A DNA stretch of 10,271 bases from positions 1 through 10,271 of the forward strand of contig JABXGV010000159.1 of NCBI GenBank assembly GCA_016550485.1. The letters run 5' to 3'. Position numbers and translations under genes: made by a program. Shown in pieces: positions 1-5,652 of the stretch. The stretch comes from an archaeon (GTDB lineage: Archaea > Asgardarchaeota > Hermodarchaeia > Hermodarchaeales > Hermodarchaeaceae). The notes under the pieces were generated by a model. It saw nothing but the letters and a program-made list of their open reading frames with translations. It had not been told where the DNA came from and ran no database searches. Positions within the stretch are counted from its first letter, which is position 1, and the number at the start of each line of letters is the position of its first letter.

Positions 1-545
1 AAGCCTTCATCGGTGAAAGCCAAGCCCGAAACCGATACACAATGTATTCAAAAATCGCAAAGAAGGAAGGCTATGTGCTGATTTCAGAAATTTTCCGTGA
101 AACAGCAGAGCAAGAACTTGAACATGCCAGTACGCTGTTTGAATTCATTCAGAAGCTACGCAAGACAACAGATGCCATCGGGGTCGACGCTGAGGCCCCA
201 CTCATACTAGGTGCAACAGCAGACAATCTTCGCGCCGCTATCGCCGGTGAAACTTACGAATACAGCGAGATGTATCCCGATTTCGCCAAGATAGCTCAAA
301 AAGAAGGGTTCAAAGAAATCGCAGTCCGCCTGCGGGCCATTGCAAAAGCCGAAGAACACCATGCCGAACGCTACCAAAAACTTCTCAACCAAGTAGAAGA
401 AGGCACCTTCTTTGAGAAAGAAGAAGAAGTCGACTGGGTCTGTATGGAGTGTGGATATCAACACCGAGGCACCAAACCACCCAAGGAATGCCCTTCTTGC
501 CACCACTCACAAGCCTACTTCAGATTGAAATGTGAAACATACTAG
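1..545 (+). CDS. rbr: Rubrerythrin, 5' end cut off by the window
   Basis: Rubrerythrin reduces hydrogen peroxide to water in the cytoplasm of anaerobes, using a diiron site fed through a rubredoxin-type iron. The reading frame is open from base 3 with no stop, and its first codons give GESQARNRY, the first iron-ligand helix of the family, so the ATG at 42 is internal and the true start lies before base 1. Counting visible residues from base 3 (180 in all), the diiron ligands are E5, E38xxH41, E83xxE86 and E117xxH120, matching E20, E53/H56, E94/E97 and E127/H130 of the Desulfovibrio vulgaris protein. The C-terminal rubredoxin-like domain has CMEC (147-150) and CPSC (163-166). Probably only some 15-20 residues are missing. 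Two rubredoxin genes follow on the same strand, the first 29 bases downstream, and are plausible electron donors. Identification is secure. Confidence 0.96.
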   Translation, partial: AFIGESQARNRYTMYSKIAKKEGYVLISEIFRETAEQELEHASTLFEFIQKLRKTTDAIGVDAEAPLILGATADNLRAAIAGETYEYSEMYPDFAKIAQKEGFKEIAVRLRAIAKAEEHHAERYQKLLNQVEEGTFFEKEEEVDWVCMECGYQHRGTKPPKECPSCHHSQAYFRLKCETY

Positions 546-562
546 AAAAAGGCAATCTAGAT

Positions 563-568
563 AGGTGA
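563..568 (+). promoter_or_regulatory. Ribosome binding site of first rubredoxin
   Basis: AGGTGA at 563-568 lies six bases before the ATG at 575. It matches the archaeal/bacterial anti-Shine-Dalgarno core and supports translation of this short 54-codon gene. A very similar GGTGAT stands before the second rubredoxin. Confidence 0.7.
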
Positions 569-574
569 TTGGAA

Positions 575-739
575 ATGGCACAGAATTACATCTGCCCCGC
601 TTGTGGCTATGTCTATGACCCGCTGATAGGGGATCCTGATGGAGGCATCGAACCCGGTACCCCCTTCAAGGATCTCCCCGAGGATTGGGTCTGCCCGCTA
701 TGTGGTGTAGGCAAAGACATGTTCGAACCAATCGACTAA
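575..739 (+). CDS. Rubredoxin, first of a tandem pair
   Basis: Rubredoxin is a small cytoplasmic one-electron carrier with a single iron held by four cysteines. The 54-residue product has CPAC (C7, C10) and CPLC (C40, C43), plus the family landmarks GYVYDP (11-16), GDPDGGI (19-25), PEDWVCP (35-41) and the hydrophobic core tryptophan W38. Its length is the usual one. The ATG at 575 is fixed by AGGTGA six bases upstream and by alignment with the paralogue at 859-1023. It lies 29 bases after the rubrerythrin stop, so co-transcription is likely, and rubrerythrin and superoxide reductase are the obvious partners; this pairing is inferred from neighbourhood and family knowledge. The two copies differ at 12 of 54 residues. 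Confidence 0.95.
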   Translation: MAQNYICPACGYVYDPLIGDPDGGIEPGTPFKDLPEDWVCPLCGVGKDMFEPID

Positions 740-858
740 GACCACATCAACGGGTTCAGCTTCAAAAATTACTGGTGGTTAAAAGGCGACCTTCAAGAAA
801 AGAATGAGGCCCTGAGCCAACTTAATAAACGAAATTAAACCTATAATTGGTGATGGAT

Positions 859-1023
859 ATGGCACAGAAATACGTCTGCACCGCATGTGGGTACATCTAC
901 GACCCAGAAAAAGGGGATCCGGATGGTGGCATTGCTCCTGGTACTGCCTTCGAGGATATACCCGAAGATTGGGTTTGTCCCGTGTGCGGTGTTGGAAAAG
1001 ATATGTTTGAACCAACAGATTAA
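859..1023 (+). CDS. Rubredoxin, second of a tandem pair
   Basis: A second 54-residue rubredoxin, with iron-binding C7/C10 (CTAC) and C40/C43 (CPVC), GYIYDP, GDPDGGI and PEDWVCP. It is identical to the first copy at 42 of 54 positions. The differences (for example L17E, I18K, E26A, K32E) are mostly on the surface side of the fold, so the copies may prefer different redox partners; that is inference. An in-frame ATG also occurs at 853, but the ATG at 859 is preferred because GGTGAT (849-854) is then four bases upstream and the start matches the first copy (MAQ). The 119-base gap after the first copy contains an AT-rich stretch (TTAATAAA, 822-829) that could be a weak promoter, but it is too close to the start to be convincing. 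Confidence 0.95.
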   Translation: MAQKYVCTACGYIYDPEKGDPDGGIAPGTAFEDIPEDWVCPVCGVGKDMFEPTD

Positions 1024-1091
1024 GTGAATCTGAGAAGAGGATGCCAACGCAAAGCTTGGATCTATCCAGTCGTCAGAAACTTATTATCTAC

Positions 1092-1100
1092 AATAATTAT
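1092..1100 (+). promoter_or_regulatory. Possible archaeal TATA box for the cysteine-rich protein
   Basis: AATAATTAT is centred about 28 bases before the ATG at 1124. In archaea that distance puts the transcription start on or next to the start codon. No Shine-Dalgarno sequence is seen before 1124, so a leaderless transcript fits. The region is AT-rich overall, which weakens the call. Confidence 0.4.
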
Positions 1101-1123
1101 CTTAGAAAAAGAAAATCATATAT

Positions 1124-1414
1124 ATGGGAGTGGCGATAGAAGACTACGAGTTGGTTCAAATGGTGCTCGATGATTGCCCAGGTGCAGCTGATCTCCGCCG
1201 ACCGACCATCAAATACAAGACCTGCCCAAAATGCGGAGAGGAAATAGAACTGTTCTCCGATGACATCAAGATGGACTGTGAAAACTGCGGCTTCACAGTA
1301 TACAACGATGCCCTGTCTTGTGTGGAATGGTGTGAATACGCGAAGGAATGCGTGGGCGAAGAAACCTATGAAACTCTTATGAAAATTATTAAAAGAAAAC
1401 AGTCGACACCCTAG
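1124..1414 (+). CDS. Small cysteine-rich zinc-ribbon-like protein, function unknown
   Basis: A 96-residue soluble protein. Residues 34-55 form a clear zinc-ribbon pattern (CPKCG at 34-38, CENCG at 52-56). A second cysteine set follows, C66-x3-C70-x5-C76, within SCVEWCEYAKEC, and there is a further C18. The ribbon could hold one zinc or iron; the second set could help bind another metal or an iron-sulfur cluster. From memory, similar C-terminal segments (two CxxC pairs followed by a WC-YAKEC stretch) occur in small archaeal and bacterial proteins annotated vaguely or as phosphohydrolase-associated, but no HD or other catalytic motif is visible here. It sits between rubredoxin and superoxide reductase on the same strand, suggesting a redox or metal-related role. 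The ATG at 1124 lacks a ribosome site; a GTG at 1130 is a less likely start. Real gene: very likely. Function: not known. Confidence 0.85.
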   Translation: MGVAIEDYELVQMVLDDCPGAADLRRPTIKYKTCPKCGEEIELFSDDIKMDCENCGFTVYNDALSCVEWCEYAKECVGEETYETLMKIIKRKQSTP

Positions 1415-1472
1415 AAGACAACTACAAAATGAAACCTGTTTCAATGGAAAGCGGAAAGGTTGGTAAGAAAAG

Positions 1473-1850
1473 ATGACTGAATTATTCCAAGTTTATCGAT
1501 GCAAAATTTGTGGAAATATTGTAGAAGTACTCCATACTGGGCGAGGAACGCTAGTATGCTGTGGACAGCCTATGGAACTGCAGAAAGAACAAACAGCAGA
1601 TTATACTACGGAGAAACATGTTCCCGTGGTTGAAGAAACCAAAGACGGTATCCGCGTGACAGTTGGTTCAACACTTCACCCGATGACAGACAAGCACTGG
1701 ATCGAATGGGTTCAGGTTATTGTAGATGGTAAAAGCTACCGTCAATTCCTAAAACCTGGAGATAAGCCAGTAGCAGAATTCAAGGTAAAAGGCAAAGAAA
1801 TCATGGCCAGAGAATACTGCAATATCCATTTTCTATGGTCAAGCTCCTAG
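1473..1850 (+). CDS. dfx: Desulfoferrodoxin, two-iron superoxide reductase
   Basis: Superoxide reductase reduces superoxide to hydrogen peroxide without releasing oxygen, taking electrons from rubredoxin. The 125-residue product has both domains of the 2Fe class. The N-terminal desulforedoxin domain carries C10, C13, C29 and C30 for the Fe(Cys)4 centre. The C-terminal catalytic domain carries H49, H69, H75, C116 and H119 for the Fe(His)4Cys centre, within EKHVP, LHPM, KHWIEW and YCNIHFLW. These residue numbers coincide with those of the Desulfoarculus (Desulfovibrio) baarsii enzyme, including E47 and K48 of the catalytic loop, so the enzyme looks fully active. The ribosome site is weak (GGAAAGGT, 1453-1460, 12 bases away). 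The gene lies 58 bases after the cysteine-rich protein and probably shares its transcript. Its stop is only six bases from that of the convergent birA. Confidence 0.97.
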   Translation: MTELFQVYRCKICGNIVEVLHTGRGTLVCCGQPMELQKEQTADYTTEKHVPVVEETKDGIRVTVGSTLHPMTDKHWIEWVQVIVDGKSYRQFLKPGDKPVAEFKVKGKEIMAREYCNIHFLWSSS

Positions 1851-1856
1851 CGCCTT

Positions 1857-2678
1857 TCATGGGAGCTCGGGGTGATAATCAAGGTCGCCGGATCGTAGGA
1901 TTTGCTTCCCGGTGGGTGAGCTGAGAATGAGGCTACCATCGGGCGCGATATCCTGTGCGATGCCTTTTACGATTCCTTCAGATGAAGTAACGGTTACACT
2001 TCTCCCCAGATGTGTACAGAACTTCCGCCAATGTGGGGCGATGGTAGGAAAGCCCTTATCGCGGAGTCGTATATACCAATATTCTAGCTGACCACTTAGA
2101 TAGCCAAAAAGCCTTGGCAACTCGACAGGGTGCCCCAGAACCTCTTGAAGCGAAGTGGCTTTAGACGTTAGCTCCTCTGGGAAATCATCGAGGGGAATAT
2201 TGACGTTAACACCGATGCCTACTACTACGTATTCAACGTGGTCTCCTGTGAGGCTTTGTTCAGCAAGAATACCCGCTACCTTTCGTCTATCAATCTGCAC
2301 ATCATTCGGCCATTTGAGGGTAGCCTGCACGCCATAGGCTTGCTGTAAGACTTTGGCAACTGCAACACCTACAGTCAAAGTAATGAGTTGCGTCTCTGAA
2401 GGCGTTAACATACTTGGACGCAAGAGGATGGAGAAGTAGAGCCCACCTGGCGGTGAATGCCACGATCGTGCGAACCGACCTGTACCCGCTGTTTGGGTAT
2501 CCGCGAGAACAACTAGCCCCTCCGGTTCTCCGGCTTCGCCCTGAGTCTTTGCATAGACGTTTGTGGAGGGTAATACTCTAAAATGCACTAGTCTTTGAAG
2601 AACTATACGAGCCGTATTTGAAAAGGCGTATTGAAAGGGATCATTCTGGGGATCAACGGAGACGGGCTGATTCACCAT
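1857..2678 (-). CDS. birA: Biotin-protein ligase, catalytic and C-terminal domains only
   Basis: The enzyme makes biotinyl-5'-AMP and attaches biotin to the lysine of a carboxyl-carrier protein. The 273-residue product, counted from the ATG at 2678, shows STN (38-40), the biotin/AMP loop DTQTAGTGRFARSW (60-73), KWPND (122-126), KVAGIL (133-138) and GIGVNVN (154-160). A small C-terminal beta domain follows, with GIVKGIAQDIAPDGSLIL at about 235-252. No helix-turn-helix domain precedes the catalytic part, so it should not act as a repressor. The loop is non-standard: E. coli GRGRRGR is here GTGRFAR, keeping the arginines equivalent to R118 and R121. A TTG at 2702 would add eight residues, but GAGG six bases before the ATG decides for 2678. 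It starts 30 bases after the epimerase stop, so the two genes form an operon linking biotinylation to methylmalonyl-CoA metabolism. Confidence 0.93.
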   Translation of the reverse strand: MVNQPVSVDPQNDPFQYAFSNTARIVLQRLVHFRVLPSTNVYAKTQGEAGEPEGLVVLADTQTAGTGRFARSWHSPPGGLYFSILLRPSMLTPSETQLITLTVGVAVAKVLQQAYGVQATLKWPNDVQIDRRKVAGILAEQSLTGDHVEYVVVGIGVNVNIPLDDFPEELTSKATSLQEVLGHPVELPRLFGYLSGQLEYWYIRLRDKGFPTIAPHWRKFCTHLGRSVTVTSSEGIVKGIAQDIAPDGSLILSSPTGKQILRSGDLDYHPELP

Positions 2679-2684
2679 AAAAAA

Positions 2685-2688
2685 CCTC
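2685..2688 (-). promoter_or_regulatory. birA: Ribosome binding site that decides the birA start
   Basis: On the minus strand GAGG is followed by six T and then the ATG at 2678. The alternative in-frame TTG at 2702 has no properly spaced site, so the shorter protein is preferred. Confidence 0.7.
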
Positions 2689-2708
2689 AAACCGGATAGC
2701 AACCTTGA

Positions 2709-3104
2709 TTAGCCCACACGCTGGCAGAGCTCTAACAGAACGCCATTCGTACTCTTTGGGTGAATAAAGGCGATTAGCATGTTACCTGCTCCTCGACGGG
2801 GGGTCTCATCAATGAGCCTATACCCCTCGTCCTTTAACCGAGTGAGCGCCTCCTCGATATTGGCAACTTCTATCGCGACATGGTGTAAACCTTCACCACG
2901 CTTCTCGATGAAACGGGCAATAACGCCCTCAGGGCTCGTTGACTCGAGGAGTTCAACACTGGAATCACCAATGGGAATGTGAATCGTCTTCACCTTCTGA
3001 CTTTCCACGATTTCTGTATGATCCGGTTCCAAGCCTAAATCGCGGTACAGCTGCAGGGCTGCTTCTGCATCCTTGACCGCGATGCCAATATGTGCAATAC
3101 GCAT
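2709..3104 (-). CDS. mce: Methylmalonyl-CoA epimerase
   Basis: This cytoplasmic enzyme interconverts the (S) and (R) forms of methylmalonyl-CoA, linking propionyl-CoA carboxylase to the B12-dependent mutase, which uses only the (R) form. The 131-residue protein belongs to the vicinal-oxygen-chelate/glyoxalase fold, with two beta-alpha-beta-beta-beta modules. Metal-ligand candidates are H5 (AHIGIAV), E51 (VELLE), a histidine of the pair H74/H75 (GLHHVAIEV) and E125 (LLELCQ), the expected pattern for this family. The GAGNMLIAFIHPKSTNGVLLEL segment (105-126) is characteristic of the epimerase rather than glyoxalase I. The ATG at 3104 has GGAGGT (bases 3117-3122) 12 bases upstream, rather far but usable. 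It is divergent from the MFS gene and leads into birA. Its partner enzyme, mutase, is encoded about 2.5 kb away on the same strand. Confidence 0.93.
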   Translation of the reverse strand: MRIAHIGIAVKDAEAALQLYRDLGLEPDHTEIVESQKVKTIHIPIGDSSVELLESTSPEGVIARFIEKRGEGLHHVAIEVANIEEALTRLKDEGYRLIDETPRRGAGNMLIAFIHPKSTNGVLLELCQRVG

Positions 3105-3180
3105 ACTTAAACCGAAACCTCCGTGGCACTACAAACCGAAATACGCAAAAAAAGCTTCTGCTCTCACAGCCACTCCAAGC

Positions 3181-3189
3181 TTTATTAAT
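3181..3189 (+). promoter_or_regulatory. Probable archaeal TATA box for the MFS gene
   Basis: TTTATTAAT is centred about 28-29 bases before the ATG at 3214, within the 109-base divergent gap between the epimerase and MFS genes. This spacing predicts a very short leader or none. An AAGGAG at 3206-3211 is only two bases from the ATG, too close for a normal ribosome site, which also favours leaderless initiation. Confidence 0.5.
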
Positions 3190-3213
3190 GATTCACACGC
3201 TAAAGAAGGAGCT

Positions 3214-4464
3214 ATGGGCGCAGGAAGTGACAGGCAAAAATCCGATTCAGAAAATAGGCGATTATACTTAGACAGGAACCTGCTAATCGTCTTTGGCGTG
3301 ACCTTGATGGCTGTGCTCGGTGTAGCCAGCATCAGCCCTGCTATGCCAGAAATCGCCATTGCTTGGGGCATCCCGACAGGGACAGAAAGCTTACTAGTGT
3401 CTTCATTCACTCTTCCAGGGGTTATTTTTACACCTATTCTCGGAGTTCTAGGTGATCGTCTAGGACGAAAAACCGTCCTCCTCCCTTCATTGGTTCTGTT
3501 CGCCCTGGCAGGTTTTTCATGTGCCCTAGCGCCAAGTTACCTGTTTCTTCTTATTTTCCGGTTCCTCCAAGGGATTGGAGCAGCGTCCCTAGGCTACCTT
3601 AACTTGACGATAATCGGTGATTTATACAAAGGTCAGGATAGAGCCAACGCAATGGGCTACAACTCTAGTGTAACTAGTATTGGCACAGCAGCCTACCCCG
3701 CCTTGGGAGGCTTCCTCGCTGTATTTGGCTGGTATTTCCCCTTTTTCTTACCTCTACTCGCACTTCCTATTGGAGTCATTGTTCTGGTAGGACTTGAGAA
3801 CCCAGAGCCAGAAGAAAACAAAACTAGCTTCAGAGAGTACCTAAGACACGCTTGGCGGGCAATGAGAAATCGCCAAGTATTCGGGATTTTAATTGCAAGC
3901 GGAATAACCTTCATTATGCTTTACGGCGTTATCATCACTTACTTTTCCACGTTCTTCACGTTAACGTTCTATTTTGACCCGTTGGCTATAGGCCTAGTTA
4001 TTGCCAGCATGTCGATTTTTACTGGGCTGACCGCTACACAGGTTGGAAAACTTACACTGCGCTATTCAGAAAGAACACTAATTCTAGCAGCTTTCCCATT
4101 ATACGCTTTAGCGCTGATGTTCATTCCCTTCTCCCCAGTTTCCGGGGATTTACTCCTCCTCCTATTTCCCACTCTAGGATTTGCTATCAAAATCCTCCCG
4201 CTCCTTTTTCTCATAGCAATTTATGGTATCGCGCAAGGCCTCAATATGCCCAGTTTGTACACACTATTAGCTAGTTTGGCACCCCCAGAACATCGCGCAG
4301 CACTGATGTCAATTAATGGAACACTCCTACGAGTTGGCCAAACCTTAGGTCCAATCCTTATGGGTGTTACCTTGCTTCTTTGGGGTATTAACTGGGTGTT
4401 CTGGGTAGGTGCTCTCTTTGGGCTAACTATGGTCCCAATTATTGTTGTTTTACTTCGACCTTGA
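3214..4464 (+). CDS. Major facilitator superfamily transporter, exporter-like
   Basis: A 416-residue integral membrane protein with about 12 hydrophobic segments, the normal MFS number, in two halves around a hydrophilic loop (about 195-222). Helices start near residues 23 and 60. Loop 2-3 carries the family's motif A as GDRLGRK (80-86). Helix 4 carries RFLQGIGAASLGY (116-128), the motif-B-like arginine segment. The second half has a QVGKLTLRYSER loop (276-287), and helix 10 is followed by APPEHRAALMS (356-366). This looks most like proton-driven drug or metabolite exporters of the TetA/Bcr type; the substrate cannot be read from sequence. The frame is open back to 3073, but that part overlaps the divergent epimerase gene and reads as soluble, non-conserved sequence, so the ATG at 3214 is chosen. 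It is the only + strand gene among the methylmalonyl-CoA genes and may be an unrelated insertion or may export a related acid. Confidence 0.9.
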   Translation: MGAGSDRQKSDSENRRLYLDRNLLIVFGVTLMAVLGVASISPAMPEIAIAWGIPTGTESLLVSSFTLPGVIFTPILGVLGDRLGRKTVLLPSLVLFALAGFSCALAPSYLFLLIFRFLQGIGAASLGYLNLTIIGDLYKGQDRANAMGYNSSVTSIGTAAYPALGGFLAVFGWYFPFFLPLLALPIGVIVLVGLENPEPEENKTSFREYLRHAWRAMRNRQVFGILIASGITFIMLYGVIITYFSTFFTLTFYFDPLAIGLVIASMSIFTGLTATQVGKLTLRYSERTLILAAFPLYALALMFIPFSPVSGDLLLLLFPTLGFAIKILPLLFLIAIYGIAQGLNMPSLYTLLASLAPPEHRAALMSINGTLLRVGQTLGPILMGVTLLLWGINWVFWVGALFGLTMVPIIVVLLRP

Positions 4465-4490
4465 TTGTAAGAATCCTCATCATTTCCGTG

Positions 4491-5594
4491 CTATTTGATG
4501 GTAATAACTTCAAAGGATTCATCGATTATTGGAGCAATTTCCTCTAGAGAAGGAGGTGTCACCTTACCAATATCCCTGTCTGGATCCCTATACTGTGGAA
4601 AGCGCTCAAGGAAACCTTCCCCGAATGCTCGCAGTCCAACCATCAAAGCCGTGTCAGGTTCATCACCGATTCCGCAGAGAACTAGGCTACCAGCTCTCTC
4701 GACAGCCACGAGCCGGTCCTGATAGATTATGGACTGGAGTGGCGCAGCAATATCGATAGCCTTCTCAAGCGCTGTTGTCAAAGCGCCAAAGAGGCCAGAA
4801 ATCAGGGTCGGGTCTTCAAGTGCGTTTTCTTTGAAATCGTAGAGCAGGATAGGTAATCCAGTTCCGGTCATCACCAGTAGACGCTCAAAGCGTGCGTCTG
4901 TGAAGACCATGTCAAGGGGTCGCCGCCAAATATTGAGTGACCAGATGATCCAGCAGAAGGTGAAGATGAAGGGGCGAATGAAGCGAATTGCTGGGTTTGC
5001 AGTGAAGCCGGATAACAAACCCCACAGGAGCAGGATAGGAAATATCATCAGCAGAATCGCCGTGGACCTTCTCACTTTGGGATGTTTTGATCCCCGGAAC
5101 TTCGAAAGAGTCGGCCAAATAAAGGCGATAACGAACACGATAATGAGAGGGATTACGAAAACGTTGACGACAGAGGCATATGCTACATTCCAGACACTAA
5201 AGGCCGTGTCGTATTGTACGGTCATCCAATCGAGGTTAATGAAAGCGCACATCACGCAGCCTCCTAGGATAGAAACCAAGTTCACCCAGGCTGGCAGTTT
5301 TCTCTCCTGAAAGGAGAAAAAGCTGTAATAGAGCATCATTATGCCCCCCACCAAGAAGAAGTTCAACCACTGCCACAGGATCTTGATGAAAGCATCTGAG
5401 CCTGGGGCGAAGAAGTTACAGACGAGCCGAAGAACAGAATTCGCTAAAAATGCAGCGAAGCCAATAGCCATGTATTGAAAGGCGGGAAATCTGTAGGTTC
5501 GATACCGCTTGAACATGAGCAATGCACTTGGTAAAAACACACCGACTTCAAAGACAAATTGGATTAGCGCAAATATCGAGGGACTAACTAGCAT
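4491..5594 (-). CDS. Seven-helix membrane protein with cytoplasmic longin-like domain
   Basis: I do not recognise a characterised homologue. The 367-residue product has seven hydrophobic segments at about 8-28, 36-58, 72-94, 103-120, 140-160, 178-197 and 205-222, then a soluble domain (about 228-340) and an acidic tail. The first part and the junction RRPLDMVFTDARFERLLV (224-241) recall the 7TM sensor regions that precede PAS domains in archaeal histidine kinases. The soluble part has the predicted order beta-beta (LLVMTGTGLPILLYDF), helix (ISGLFGALTTALEKAI), three strands (LQSIIYQ, DRLVAVER, SLVLCGIG) and helix (TALMVGLRAFGEGFLERF), the longin/roadblock-like topology. No kinase or catalytic motif is seen. 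A sensory or docking role is inference. It starts 58 bases after the mutase stop, so it is likely the last gene of the cobO-mcm operon. The ATG at 5594 is used; TTG at 5600, four bases from GAGG (5605-5608), is an alternative. Confidence 0.85.
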   Translation of the reverse strand: MLVSPSIFALIQFVFEVGVFLPSALLMFKRYRTYRFPAFQYMAIGFAAFLANSVLRLVCNFFAPGSDAFIKILWQWLNFFLVGGIMMLYYSFFSFQERKLPAWVNLVSILGGCVMCAFINLDWMTVQYDTAFSVWNVAYASVVNVFVIPLIIVFVIAFIWPTLSKFRGSKHPKVRRSTAILLMIFPILLLWGLLSGFTANPAIRFIRPFIFTFCWIIWSLNIWRRPLDMVFTDARFERLLVMTGTGLPILLYDFKENALEDPTLISGLFGALTTALEKAIDIAAPLQSIIYQDRLVAVERAGSLVLCGIGDEPDTALMVGLRAFGEGFLERFPQYRDPDRDIGKVTPPSLEEIAPIIDESFEVITIK

Positions 5595-5652
5595 AATCAA
5601 AATTCCTCGATTTAGCTCCTTCGTTTTTCTTTGATAAATATTGTTGCGGAGC

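Noticed and set aside
207..506. Minus-strand open frame opposite rubrerythrin
   Set aside because: It mirrors the glutamate- and lysine-rich rubrerythrin codons as phenylalanine-rich sequence, typical of antisense shadow frames.
42..545. Rubrerythrin starting at the ATG at 42
   Set aside because: The codons from base 3 onward encode GESQARNRY, an essential part of the diiron site, in the same frame with no stop, so the gene enters from outside the window.
2679..2702. TTG start for biotin ligase
   Set aside because: It has no spaced ribosome site, whereas GAGG stands six bases before the ATG at 2678.
3073..3213. Longer MFS protein with 47 extra N-terminal residues
   Set aside because: It would overlap the divergent epimerase start, has no family similarity, and the ATG at 3214 is well placed relative to a TATA-like box.
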